Made by a program: the position numbers and the translations under genes. A stretch of 64,000 nucleotides of DNA from Arsenophonus sp031446165 (GTDB lineage: Bacteria; Pseudomonadota; Gammaproteobacteria; Enterobacterales; Enterobacteriaceae): assembly GCA_031446165.1 (NCBI GenBank), contig CP132905.1, positions 744,001 to 808,000 of the forward strand, written 5' to 3'. The notes under the pieces were generated by a model. That model saw nothing but the letters and a program-made list of their open reading frames with translations. It did no database searches and was not told where the DNA came from. Shown in pieces: positions 47,704 to 58,271 of this stretch (position 1 is the stretch's first letter; each line of letters opens with the position of its first letter).

Positions 47704-48467
47704 AAGCAATGAAGCAATATTGTGTAGAAACTAAAAGATAAACAATCTATTTTATATCATCAAATTTAAAAAATAAGATGACTATGGTAACATTTTCTTC
47801 AATTTAATAATCTTGATCTTTTAAGTGTATATATTTTAAAATTTCAAATAGCATTATACTATTATTTTTTGTTATTTTATTACCTTCATTTTGATATGAA
47901 ATAATATCTCCTGATATATAAATTGCTCTGATATATATAATTAGCCATAATGTTTCATAAAACCTATAACATAAATTAGATATTTAATTAAAATTAAATC
48001 AAAACATAAAGTAAAAATCATATGATCAATATAGAATAGATAACATAGAATTATAAAATATAATTTTATTTTTATATAATTTAATATCTCATCATTGTAG
48101 CCAAAAAACAAAATTTAACTAAACCATATCAAAAAAATAACACAACGATAAAATATTTTTTAAATTAAAATAAAAATAATAATAATCTGCAATAAAAACT
48201 AAATTTTTAAGATTTTGAAATAAAAATAAATATATACAAAAAATATTTTTTATTATCTAAAACACTTTTTTCTATATCTAACTACTGTTAAAGATATTAT
48301 TAATTTTGAAAAATTTATTTTCTGTATTACTTTTATAAGTGCATGCTTTTTGCATTATTTAAAATGTTTTTATGTACTATGTACTATTTTTTTTATATAG
48401 TTAGATATAAAAAATTAATTTTTTTGATTGCTTAAATATTCTATTGATATCATTTTTTATAAAATTT

Positions 48468-48494
48468 ATATCATTTTTTTGATAAAAATGATAT
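48468..48494. repeat. 11-bp perfect inverted repeat
   Basis: ATATCATTTTT and AAAAATGATAT flank the 5-base loop TTGAT. The stem has only two G-C pairs, so it would be weak as RNA. No adjacent gene makes it an obvious terminator. Confidence 0.7.
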
Positions 48495-49217
48495 TACTAA
48501 TTTTTTCATCACTTAGATGACCGATAATTTTATTTCTTATTTTTTAATTATACTTACTTGAGTATTCAGATAAATTTTATTTTTTTTATTAAAAACATCA
48601 ACAAATAAGTCAATAATTACTAATATCTTCAAATCTAATATTTTTCTTTAAAAATCATACAGTAAAGTTTTATTTATAAAAAATTTTGCACATGTCTTGC
48701 AATTTATCATCATAATGATTGTTGATCATTACAAAAATAAATATTTTTTATTTCTTTATTTTTATTTATGAATCTTATTATTAAAATAATACTGACGTAT
48801 TTTTATTAAGATAAATCTTATATTAACAAATAATGATTATATTAATAACAATGCATATAGCAATACAAAAAAATTTAGTTACAAAAAATAATATTTAAAT
48901 AAAACTGATGGTTTGAATTAACCAATATCTTGTAAATCTCAAAAAATTAAAATTTATTAAAAATATAATATGATAATTTTTTATGAAAACAAAAAAATCA
49001 GTAAAAATTATAGAACATATTATTTATATAACAAAAATATAAGCATATAAAAGTATATATTTTTTCATGTGATTTAATACAAAATTTACTTTTTTTAATT
49101 TACTTATTTTTTGCAATTTATTCAAAAAAATAAAATTTTATTTTAAATCAAGAATATTATCGACTAATCATCTAATTTTCAAACAACTAAATACTTACAA
49201 AAATACTTTTTCATAAA

Positions 49218-49250
49218 TTTTTACAAAATTTTATTTAAATTTTGTAAAAA
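49218..49250. repeat. 14-bp perfect inverted repeat
   Basis: TTTTTACAAAATTT and AAATTTTGTAAAAA are separated by five bases. It lies in the gene-free region and may be an eroded operon signal or chance in A/T-rich DNA. Confidence 0.7.
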
Positions 49251-50632
49251 ACATTATATTTAATATATTATATTTAAGTCTTTTTATAAAAAAATCAATT
49301 ATTAAAGTTACAAAACAATTTTTTATCATTTCTATAATTATAATATGTCTTATTCTTATATGTAGTCATTAAAATAGTTTTATTATACTATTATAGTAGT
49401 AAACTATATAAATTTTAAAAAAAACGTTTTTTTGCTTATGTTTTTAGTATTAAAGTAAAAAATAATTATTAATGATACCCTTATTTAACTTAAACTTTAA
49501 TGAAAACTCTAAATATTAGATTTTTTTCTAAATATTCAAGAATAAAACTATTCAAATAGTTCAATAAAATTATTTTTATCAAATTAATATTTCCTGAAAA
49601 AGAAAAATTACATTGATGCACATATAATTTGCGCAACTAAGAAACTACTTTTTTTGAAAAACATTTTTAAATAATTTTTTTATTTAGCCTTAATAAATAA
49701 AAATTATTTTTTGATTATATTTTTAATAACTGTATTATACTGACATTAATTGCACAAAAATATCTATAATATTTCTTGAAAAAATAGTATTTTTATAACT
49801 ATAGCTATAATAGATGAAATTAGATATATTTTATTTCAAGTTATCTTTTCTGAAAAATATTAAAAATGCTTTTTTTATCGTATCTAAAAAAATAAAAATT
49901 ATTTTTTCTATAAAACATCAATAAAATCTAATTTTTGATTTAATAAAAATAATAAATTCTCAAAAACAAACAATGCGTTTTATAGATTAATTACCATATA
50001 ATAGCTGATATGTAACTTACATAACAATAATTAAAAAATAAAACTTTTATTTTTATGAACTTTTTATTATAAATTTTAGATCATTACAGATAATTAATTA
50101 TAAACATAACTAACATAAAAACATATTTTCATTATAAACATTGAATTAAAAATAAAAACAATACTAATTTAGTATTAGACTTGAAATATAAATAATAACG
50201 ATATATTCAACTAAAACAGTATTGTCAAAATATAATTTCTATATTCCATATTATATAAAAATATATTTTTTAAAAAGCTACCACAAAAAATAAAATCTTT
50301 AATTATGTTACTTAGAAAATATTTGATATATTTTATATTTTAAATGTAATTTAACTATATGTTAACATAATCTTTTGAAATTATTTTCAATATTTTAAAT
50401 GTTAATTATTTGAATAAATAGGAACTTAAACAATACTTAAAATACAACAAAAAAAATACAACAAATAAATTATAGTATTCATATATAATTTTAATATTTA
50501 TAACATATATGCTCCATGATAAAAACTGTTCTTGTATATTCTTAGAAAAGTAATACGCAAAATCAGATTTTTTCAGTTAAAATATGTTATATTATCAATA
50601 AAACATATTAAATTTTTTGGAGGGAAAATAAT

Positions 50633-50890
50633 ATGTTCCAACAAAAAGTCATAATAACAGCATCTCATGGTTTACATACTCGTCCTGCATCTCAATTTGT
50701 TAAAGAAGCCAAAAATTTCTCTTCTGAAATTACATTAAAACTTGGTGATAAATCTGCAAGTGCTAAAAGTTTATTTAAATTACAAACACTAGAATTAAGT
50801 CAAGGAACTGTTGTAACTATATCAGCAGAAGGTGAAGACGAAAAACAAGCAGTCGAACATTTAGTCAAAGTTATGGCTACATTAGAATAA
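50633..50890 (+). CDS. ptsH: PTS phosphocarrier protein HPr
   Basis: Small carrier passing phosphate from enzyme I (PtsI) to the sugar-specific enzymes II. The 85-residue product has the E. coli length; phosphorylated His15 lies in SHGLHTRPASQF and the second conserved residue Ser46 in SAKSLFKLQ. A strong TTGGAGGGAAAA ribosome binding site precedes the ATG, among the best in the window, suggesting high expression. First gene of ptsH-ptsI-crr. Confidence 0.97.
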   Translation: MFQQKVIITASHGLHTRPASQFVKEAKNFSSEITLKLGDKSASAKSLFKLQTLELSQGTVVTISAEGEDEKQAVEHLVKVMATLE

Positions 50891-51039
50891 AAAATAAAAG
50901 TTATAAAAATAACAAAATTTTTAATTTATCTATAATAAAAAATTTTTAAAAACAGGATCTATATTTAACTATTAATTTTACAGCCATAATCCTATGAGCT
51001 ACATATTATCCACCAATTGTTGATAAGGTAACAATATTT

Positions 51040-52758
51040 ATGATTTTGGGAATTTCAGTATCACCAGGTATCGCCTTCGGAAAAGCGTTAATTCTGAAAG
51101 AGGAATTAATTGTTGGCAATCAAAAAAAAATTACTGATAACCAAATTAACAATGAAATTAATCGATTTATTACTGGAAGAAAAAAAGCAGTAGAACAATT
51201 AAAAAATATAAAAAAAATAGCTGAAAAAAAAATAGGTGAAGAAAAAGCAGAAATTTTTGAAGGTCACATTATGTTATTAGAAGATGAAGAACTAGAACAG
51301 GAAATTTTATCTTTAATACAAAAAGAACATACAACAGCAGATGCAGCCACTCAAAAAGTCATTGAAGAACAAGCAATAGCATTAGAAGAATTAAATGACG
51401 CTTACTTAAAAGAACGTGCTACTGATGTTAGAGATATTGGTACTCGTTTACTAAAAAATATTTTGGGCCTACCAATTATTGATCTAAGCACAATTTCTGA
51501 AGAAATTATTTTAGTGGCACACGATCTTACTCCTTCTCAAACAGCACAATTGAATTTTAAAAAAGTACTTGGCTTTATTATTGATTTAGGAGGAAAAACC
51601 TCACATACTTCAATTATGGCAAAATCTTTAGAAATCCCTGCTATTGTTGGAACCAGTGATGCTACCAATAAAATTAAACAAAATGATTATATCATATTAG
51701 ACGCCATTAATAATCATATTTATCAAAATCCATCTAAAAATAAAATCAATAAACTAAAAAATATTAAAAACAAATATTTATCTGAAAAAAATGACTTAAA
51801 AAAATTCAAAAATCTACCAGCCATTACTCTAGACGGGCATCAAGTAGAAGTTTGTGCCAACATTAGTAATGTTTATGAGATTGAAAAGAGCGAATGTATC
51901 GGTCTATATCGAACCGAATTTTTATTCATGAATCGCAATACTTTACCCACAGAAGAAGAACAATTTCAAAGCTATAAAACCATAGCAGAGGGCATATATC
52001 CAAAAACTGTTATTATTCGTACAATGGATATTGGAGGTGATAAAAATCTTCCTTATATGAATTTACCAAAAGAAGAAAATCCTTTTCTGGGTTGGAGAGC
52101 GATCCGTATTTCATTAGATCGCAAAGAAATTTTACATGCTCAATTACGAGCCATATTAAGAGCTTCTATATTTGGTAAATTACGTATTATGTTTCCAATG
52201 GTGATGTCTGTCGAAGAAATTAGAAGTTTAAAAAAAGAATTACAAATCCTTAAAAATCAATTAATTAAAGAAAATATAGCATTTAATCAATCAATTGAAG
52301 TAGGAATAATGGTTGAAACACCAGCAGCAGCAATTATGTCAAATCATTTAGCAAAAGAAGTCGATTTTTTTAGTATTGGTACTAACGATTTAACGCAATA
52401 TACGCTAGCAGTTGACCGTGGAAATAAACTTATCTCGCATTTATATAATCCAATGTCTCCTTCTGTATTAAAATTGATTAAAAAAGTTATTGATGCAGCT
52501 CATGCAGAAGGAAAATGGACAGGTATGTGTGGTGAACTTGCCGGTGACGAACGGGCTACATTATTGTTACTTGGGATGGGATTAGATGAATTTAGCATGA
52601 ATACTGTCTCCATTCCAAAAATTAAAAAAATTATTAGAAACGCAACATTTAAAGATACAAAAAAATTAGCGCAAAAAGCACTAAATCAATCAACATCACA
52701 AGAAATAATGAATGTAATTGAAATGTTTATAAAAGATAATAAAAATAATATAGCATAA
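51040..52758 (+). CDS. ptsI: PTS enzyme I (phosphoenolpyruvate-protein phosphotransferase)
   Basis: Autophosphorylates from phosphoenolpyruvate and passes the phosphate to HPr. The 572-residue product (E. coli 575) has the phosphorylated His189 in LGGKTSHTSIMAKSLEIPAIVGT, the PEP-binding FRTEFLFMNR-like segment YRTEFLFMNR, RTMDIGGDKNLPY and the active-site cysteine in GMCGELAGDERA. ptsH and ptsI are 149 bases apart, longer than in E. coli. Confidence 0.98.
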   Translation: MILGISVSPGIAFGKALILKEELIVGNQKKITDNQINNEINRFITGRKKAVEQLKNIKKIAEKKIGEEKAEIFEGHIMLLEDEELEQEILSLIQKEHTTADAATQKVIEEQAIALEELNDAYLKERATDVRDIGTRLLKNILGLPIIDLSTISEEIILVAHDLTPSQTAQLNFKKVLGFIIDLGGKTSHTSIMAKSLEIPAIVGTSDATNKIKQNDYIILDAINNHIYQNPSKNKINKLKNIKNKYLSEKNDLKKFKNLPAITLDGHQVEVCANISNVYEIEKSECIGLYRTEFLFMNRNTLPTEEEQFQSYKTIAEGIYPKTVIIRTMDIGGDKNLPYMNLPKEENPFLGWRAIRISLDRKEILHAQLRAILRASIFGKLRIMFPMVMSVEEIRSLKKELQILKNQLIKENIAFNQSIEVGIMVETPAAAIMSNHLAKEVDFFSIGTNDLTQYTLAVDRGNKLISHLYNPMSPSVLKLIKKVIDAAHAEGKWTGMCGELAGDERATLLLLGMGLDEFSMNTVSIPKIKKIIRNATFKDTKKLAQKALNQSTSQEIMNVIEMFIKDNKNNIA

Positions 52759-52814
52759 TTAAATCATCAATCTATTGTAATTTTAAAAAAATAAAAAACA
52801 ATAAAGGAAACTCT

Positions 52815-53318
52815 ATGAATATATTTAATAAAGTTAAATCACTTGTTTCAGAAAATAAAAATAACGTCATTAATATTATTGCACCAATTTCAGGTGAAAT
52901 TTTTCAAATAGAAGATGTGCCAGATGTTGTTTTTTCAGAAAAAATTGTTGGAGATGGAGTTGCGATTAAACCATCTGGTAACAAAATTTTAGCTCCAATG
53001 AATGGAACGATAAGTAAAATCTTTGAAACAAATCATGCATTTTCCATGAAATCAGATAGTGGCATCGAATTATTTGTACATTTGGGGATTGATACCATTG
53101 ACTTAAAAAGTGAAGGTTTCTCTCGAATAGCAAAAGAAGGACAAAAAGTAAAAATAGGTGATTTAATACTCAACTTTGATCTTCCTTTAATAGAAAAAAA
53201 AGCAAAATCTACATTAACACCTGTTATTATTTCTAACATAGATGAAATAAAAAAACTAATAAAATCTACTGGATATATTACGGCAGGAAAAACGATTATT
53301 ATGAAAATAATAAAATAA
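52815..53318 (+). CDS. crr: PTS glucose-type enzyme IIA (Crr)
   Basis: Cytosolic IIA-Glc: relays phosphate from HPr to the glucose-family membrane enzyme IIBC, and in E. coli controls adenylate cyclase and other permeases. The 167-residue product (E. coli 169) keeps His74 (NHAFSMKSDSG) and the phosphorylated His89 (ELFVHLGIDTIDLKSEGF). AAGGAAAC precedes the ATG by eight bases. Third gene of the pts operon. No EIIBC gene is in the window, so its sugar partner must be elsewhere. Confidence 0.96.
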   Translation: MNIFNKVKSLVSENKNNVINIIAPISGEIFQIEDVPDVVFSEKIVGDGVAIKPSGNKILAPMNGTISKIFETNHAFSMKSDSGIELFVHLGIDTIDLKSEGFSRIAKEGQKVKIGDLILNFDLPLIEKKAKSTLTPVIISNIDEIKKLIKSTGYITAGKTIIMKIIK

Positions 53319-54546
53319 TTACTTTTAAAAAAGTAAGACTATTTTATATATTCTACATATATATAAAAACAGAATACATATTCTTACACTTTTTATAACA
53401 AAAAACTTAAAAAAACACAATGATATATCTAATAATTTACATTAAATTTGAAATGACATTATACACAAGTATTTATAAATAAATATTGTTATATCGGTCT
53501 CTTTTCATATTTTTAAATATCTTAAAAAATACAGATATATTAAAATAAATAAATTTTAGTTTTTCAATTAGTATACTTAAAAAGTATATTATAAACATTT
53601 TTTTTTATTGTACATTATAATATAAAAATATCTTTAAAAATTGTTGCTGCCTACTAATAAAAAATACAATATATATTTAAAATATACTAAAAAATAGTAA
53701 AAATAACCCCAATAAAAATATACTAATAATTTTTAAACTTAATCTTTTAATACATAGTAGATAAAATCTTTTTATTACATAAAATATCTACGAATAGATA
53801 AAATTTTAGATAACTTTAAATCATATAAAAAATATTAATAAATTTATTTTTAATAAATTTCTTTAATTAAAATAAAACAAGTATACATTTATAATAATGT
53901 AATAAAAAATATACATTTACAATATATACATAACTGAATTATTTTATTTTTAAATGCTTGATACATTGATATATCAATAAACATCAAAAAAATAAAAAAG
54001 TTAAAAAAATTGATTCATAAACTTATGAAATTTAGGTAAAAATAATAAATATAAAAATATTTTACAACTGTTTACGCCTACTCTAATATACATAACAAAA
54101 AATCAACTTATTGATTAAATTATAAAAAAAAGAACTTTTTATAAAAAAATATCAATTTTTAAGAAAAATAGAAAACTGCAAAAAAATAATATGATTATAA
54201 CCATCATTGTTAAATTTAATTTTAATTATAACATCTACAGTCTTAATATAAAGAAAGTATCAACACTTTATAAGTATAAATTATTGTTTTTTTAAAAAAA
54301 CATGAAATTCTTAAAAAATTAAGATTTTTATATTAATATTCTTACAAGAATTGATCATTATCAATCTTAAACCAACTACAAAAAATTCAAAAAATAAAAA
54401 AATTTTTTATAAGCATTTACGAATATAAATTTTATTTTTTAATTGTATCTACATAAAATAATATTTATTTTTATTAATGAGCACTATATATAAATAATAT
54501 TTTCTGTATAATTAAAAAATGTAATTTTATTAACAACAATTTATTT
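53319..54546. other. Gene-free 1.2-kb spacer crr-hemF
   Basis: In E. coli this interval holds pdxK, cysM, the sulfate transport genes, amiA and others. Only A/T-rich sequence remains, apart from a short hairpin TTACTTTT-AA-AAAAGTAA right after crr, perhaps a weak terminator. No remnant can be identified. Confidence 0.55.
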
Positions 54547-55458
54547 ATGAATACACCAAATATTAATAATATTAAACAACATTTTCTTAATTTACAAAAC
54601 AAACTTTGCCAACAATTTGAAAATATTGATGGAAAAGAAAAATTTAAAGAAAATCATTGGACAAAACAACAAAAAAAAGAAGGACGCAGTCGTATTATAA
54701 AAAATGGATTAATTTTTGAACAAGCAACTATTAACTTTTCATATATAAATGATGAACACTTACCATCTTCTGCAACAGAAAAACGTTTATCTTTAGTTGG
54801 ATCTAAATATCAAGCGATGGGAGTATCTTTAGTTTCTCACCCAATCAATCCTTATATCCCAACAGCTCATTTAAATGTTCGATTTTTTATTACAAAAAAC
54901 AATAAAACACCAACATGGTGGTTTGGTGGTGGATTTGATCTAACACCATACTATGGATTTGAAGAGGATATTGTACACTGGCATAAAACTGCACAATCTT
55001 TGTGTGAACCTTATGGAAAAAAAATCTATGAAAATTACAAGAATTGGTGTGATCAATATTTTTTTATTAAACATCGCAATGAACCCCGTGGGGTAGGTGG
55101 ATTATTTTTTGATGACTTGAATAAACCTAATTTTGATACTTGTTTTAATTTTATTCAAGATGTAAGCAACGGATTTCTTGATGCATATTTACCAATTATA
55201 AAAAAAAGAAAAAAGATAATATGGGGTAACCGTGAACGTCAATTTCAATTATATCGCCGAGGCCGTTACATAGAATTTAATTTGATATATGATCGTGGAA
55301 CTATATTTGGATTACAAAGTCATGGGAACACAGAATCAATCTTAATGTCTTTACCTCCATTAGCCCGTTGGGAATACAATTATCATCCTACTTTACATTC
55401 AGAAGAAGAAAAATTATATAATTTTTTTTTAACAAAAAAAAATGGGTATAATGTTTAG
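54547..55458 (+). CDS. hemF: Oxygen-dependent coproporphyrinogen III oxidase
   Basis: Converts coproporphyrinogen III to protoporphyrinogen IX with oxygen, an aerobic step of haem synthesis following HemE. The 303-residue product (E. coli 299) carries the segments SLVSHPINPYIPTAHLNVRFF, the loop WWFGGGFDLTPYYGFEEDI, HRNEPRGVGGLFFDDL and the end EFNLIYDRGTIFGLQSHG. All are typical of the family. The gene stands alone after gene-free DNA. Retention of the oxygen-dependent form suggests an aerobic niche. Confidence 0.97.
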   Translation: MNTPNINNIKQHFLNLQNKLCQQFENIDGKEKFKENHWTKQQKKEGRSRIIKNGLIFEQATINFSYINDEHLPSSATEKRLSLVGSKYQAMGVSLVSHPINPYIPTAHLNVRFFITKNNKTPTWWFGGGFDLTPYYGFEEDIVHWHKTAQSLCEPYGKKIYENYKNWCDQYFFIKHRNEPRGVGGLFFDDLNKPNFDTCFNFIQDVSNGFLDAYLPIIKKRKKIIWGNRERQFQLYRRGRYIEFNLIYDRGTIFGLQSHGNTESILMSLPPLARWEYNYHPTLHSEEEKLYNFFLTKKNGYNV

Positions 55459-55538
55459 CAAAGAAATATACTTTCTAAAAAATTGTATTTTAATAAAATT
55501 TCAATTAAATCACATATCCATTAATCAGTTTTAATTTT

Positions 55539-56957
55539 TTATTTGTAAATATATGGATTATAATTTTTTTTAAATTCCACACGAATGGGAGTTCCTATCA
55601 TATGCAACGTTTTAGAAAAATAATTGCTTAAATAACGCTTATAAGAATTAGGAATATCATCTCCTACCTGATTTCCATGTATTAATATAATAGGTGGATT
55701 ATAACCTATAGCATGTGCATATTTCATTGTCATTCTACGTCCTCTTATTAATGGTGGTTGATGCTTTTTTCCTGCCATATTAATCATTTGAGTTAATAAC
55801 GAAGTACTGATTCGACGAGTTGCTGATAAATATGATTCATTAATAGATTGAAACATATGATCGATACCACTACCGTACAAAGCGGAAATAAAATGGACTT
55901 TAGCAAATTTAATAAAAGTTAAACGCAAATCAAGGATATTTTTTATAGATTTGCGCTCTTTCCATGAAATCGTATCCCATTTATTTATTGCAATGACTAA
56001 CGAACGACCAGTATGCACAATAATATCCAATAAAGACAAATCTTGATTAAGAACTCCATCTTTTGCATCTAGTAGCAATAAAACAACATTTGCATATTCA
56101 ATAGACTTTAATGTCTTTATAACTGAAAATTTTTCACATATTTCAGTTATTTTTTTTCTTTTTCGCACACCAGCAGTATCAATAAGTATATATTTATATT
56201 CATTCCTTTCCATTGGAATATCAATACTATCACGGGTTGTGCCAGGTATACCACAAACCACGACTCGATCTTCACCTAAAATATTATTAATTAATGTTGA
56301 TTTCCCAACGTTTGGTCTACCAACAATAGCCAATTTAATTGGTAATACAAATTGGTCAAAAGGGTTTTCTGGAGTATTATTAATAATGTTATTTTTTTTT
56401 CGAGAAAGAAAATCAATAGTAGTAATGGATTTTAAAGGTAATTTTATATTGTTTATTATTTTTTTTCTATAAAATGATGCAATAACTTTTTTCATCACTG
56501 AAAAAATACCAAAACCATACAATGCTGCAATCGGATAAATATTTTTTATACCAAGCACGCAAAAATTACTAAATATATTATTAAAATTACAACCATCTGT
56601 TTTATTTACAAGAAGATAAATTTCTTTACCAGAACTACGTAAATTTTTCATAAATTTATAATCTAATGGTATAATTCCAGTGCAAATATCTACTAGAAAA
56701 AAAACAATATCGGCTTCTTGAATAGCCAATAAAGACTGTGAAAATACATGTAACTGTATCTTTTCTTCTGATCCATCGATACCACCAGTATCAATAATAA
56801 TAAATTCTTTTCCTAATAAAAAAGCTTTACCATATTTTCTATCGCGTGTCAAACCAGGAGTATCAGCAACTAATGCATCCCTGCTTTTGGTTAATCTATT
56901 AAATAAAGTAGACTTCCCTACATTGGAACGACCTACTAATGCAATTATTGGTATCAT
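55539..56957 (-). CDS. der: Ribosome biogenesis GTPase Der (EngA), shortened tail
   Basis: Essential double-GTPase for assembly of the 50S subunit. The 472-residue product (E. coli 490) has two G domains: GRSNVGKSTLFNRL at residues 9-22 with DTPGLTRDRKYG and DTGGIDG, and GRPNVGKSTLINNIL near residue 212 with GTTRDSI and DTAGVRKR. A KH-like domain follows with GRRMTMKYAHAIGYNPPI. The first G1 has Ser where E. coli has Pro. The protein ends NPYIYK, lacking the basic tail of about 20 residues present in E. coli Der, and the acidic inter-domain linker is shorter. Confidence 0.97.
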   Translation of the reverse strand: MIPIIALVGRSNVGKSTLFNRLTKSRDALVADTPGLTRDRKYGKAFLLGKEFIIIDTGGIDGSEEKIQLHVFSQSLLAIQEADIVFFLVDICTGIIPLDYKFMKNLRSSGKEIYLLVNKTDGCNFNNIFSNFCVLGIKNIYPIAALYGFGIFSVMKKVIASFYRKKIINNIKLPLKSITTIDFLSRKKNNIINNTPENPFDQFVLPIKLAIVGRPNVGKSTLINNILGEDRVVVCGIPGTTRDSIDIPMERNEYKYILIDTAGVRKRKKITEICEKFSVIKTLKSIEYANVVLLLLDAKDGVLNQDLSLLDIIVHTGRSLVIAINKWDTISWKERKSIKNILDLRLTFIKFAKVHFISALYGSGIDHMFQSINESYLSATRRISTSLLTQMINMAGKKHQPPLIRGRRMTMKYAHAIGYNPPIILIHGNQVGDDIPNSYKRYLSNYFSKTLHMIGTPIRVEFKKNYNPYIYK

Positions 56958-57091
56958 TTTAGAACATAATCCTCAAAAATAAAAAATAATAAGCATTCCT
57001 TATTTTAATGTTAAAAATAACAAAATTAACTTGCAATAAAAATCCGATATGATTTTCGCATCACATATACCATATAAAGTACATTCAGTAA

Positions 57092-58270
57092 TTAAAACTT
57101 TAGTAAATAAAGAGTGCCATCTTTTGCTTGAATTAATAATTTATCATTAACAACAATTGGCCGACTCAATAATCCAGAAGAATTTATTTTATTTTTTGCA
57201 ACATATTGTCCATTATCAATATTTAACCAATAAAGATATCCTTCTTTATCACCCATAACTAAAAAACTATTATAAATACTTGGTGCAGTTAAATGGCGAT
57301 ATAATAAAGCATTTTGCATCCATAAAATAACACCATCACTTTTGCGAACTGCAAATACAGAATCTTTTTGATCTACTAAATAAATAGTTTCATCTTTAAC
57401 AATAATATCATGAATTGATCCTAAATTACGGCTCCATATAATTTGACTAGAATGCAAATTAATTGCAACTAAATTACCGTTATATGCAATAGCAAAGATA
57501 ATACCTAAATTAATATCAATAACTGGCGTCATATTAATATCATGCAAATCAGTAGTTTTATTAATACTAGAAATATTATCAATATATTGTTGCCAAAGAA
57601 TTTCTCCTTGAGACAATTTTATCGCAGTAATTCGACCATGATTACTACCAACAATTGCAACACCATAAAATACGCTTGGAGCAGATTTACCCCTTATAGA
57701 TAAGATCGAATAATTATCTAAGTGAATACTCCATTTAATTTTGCCATTTTTTACATCTAAAGCCTGTAACACTCCACTAGTAGTATGAGTTAAAACTAAA
57801 CCGTCACTAACTACAGGTTGTGAAATCGCTTCTCCAGCAACATTAGTGATCCATGCAACTTTTCCATCAACCTTATTTAATGCAATCAATTGACCAGTTT
57901 CTGCTCCCATATAAAGCTTATCTTCTGCAACAGTTAATCCAGAAGAAAGTAATATGGGTTTATTGTTTGTGAATAAACCTATGTGATTTAACAAATCAGT
58001 TGACCACAATATATTACCTGAATTAAAATCTATCGCTTTTACAATACCATTACGATCAGCTCCATAAACAACAAAATTATCATAAACAGGGTAAATTTTC
58101 GAATAATACTTTCCAGTACCACTCCCTATTATGTTTTTCCAGATAACAGTAGGAGTAAACGAACTATTAATTATAGGAATAGAAGAGATAAGTGTAAGAT
58201 TTTTTTTACTAGAACACCCAAATAAACTTATTATTGATGTGACAAAAAAAAATATTTTGATTACTTGCAT
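57092..58270 (-). CDS. bamB: Outer membrane assembly lipoprotein BamB
   Basis: Periplasmic lipoprotein of the BAM complex that inserts outer-membrane beta-barrels (such as the YfaZ-type protein of this window). The 392-residue product has the E. coli length. It has a lipoprotein signal with lipobox SLFGC (lipidated Cys19) and then an eight-bladed beta-propeller seen as PQQ-like repeats such as GNILWST, GKVAWITNV, GKIKWSIHL and GEILWQQY. It ends DGTLYLLKF. It starts one base after the yfgM stop, so the two are coupled. Confidence 0.95.
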   Translation of the reverse strand: MQVIKIFFFVTSIISLFGCSSKKNLTLISSIPIINSSFTPTVIWKNIIGSGTGKYYSKIYPVYDNFVVYGADRNGIVKAIDFNSGNILWSTDLLNHIGLFTNNKPILLSSGLTVAEDKLYMGAETGQLIALNKVDGKVAWITNVAGEAISQPVVSDGLVLTHTTSGVLQALDVKNGKIKWSIHLDNYSILSIRGKSAPSVFYGVAIVGSNHGRITAIKLSQGEILWQQYIDNISSINKTTDLHDINMTPVIDINLGIIFAIAYNGNLVAINLHSSQIIWSRNLGSIHDIIVKDETIYLVDQKDSVFAVRKSDGVILWMQNALLYRHLTAPSIYNSFLVMGDKEGYLYWLNIDNGQYVAKNKINSSGLLSRPIVVNDKLLIQAKDGTLYLLKF

Positions 58271-58271
58271 C

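Larger units (their letters stand above)
47704..50632. other. 2.9-kb gene-free region where zipA, cysZ and cysK are missing
   Basis: In E. coli zipA, cysZ and cysK separate ligA from ptsH. None can be read here in any frame; the sequence is A/T-rich with long homopolymers. It contains an 11-bp inverted repeat at 48468-48494 and a 14-bp inverted repeat at 49218-49250. The ptsH promoter should lie at the right end. Confidence 0.6.

Noticed and set aside
51006..51014. TTATCCACC, one mismatch from a DnaA box, before ptsI
   Set aside because: A single isolated box with no cluster, no gene context and no unwinding element does not support an origin.
54351..54366. Fur-like sequence TTGATCATTATCAATC upstream of hemF
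   Set aside because: It resembles only part of a Fur box, lies almost 200 bases from the gene, and similar A/T strings are common (for example near 48700).
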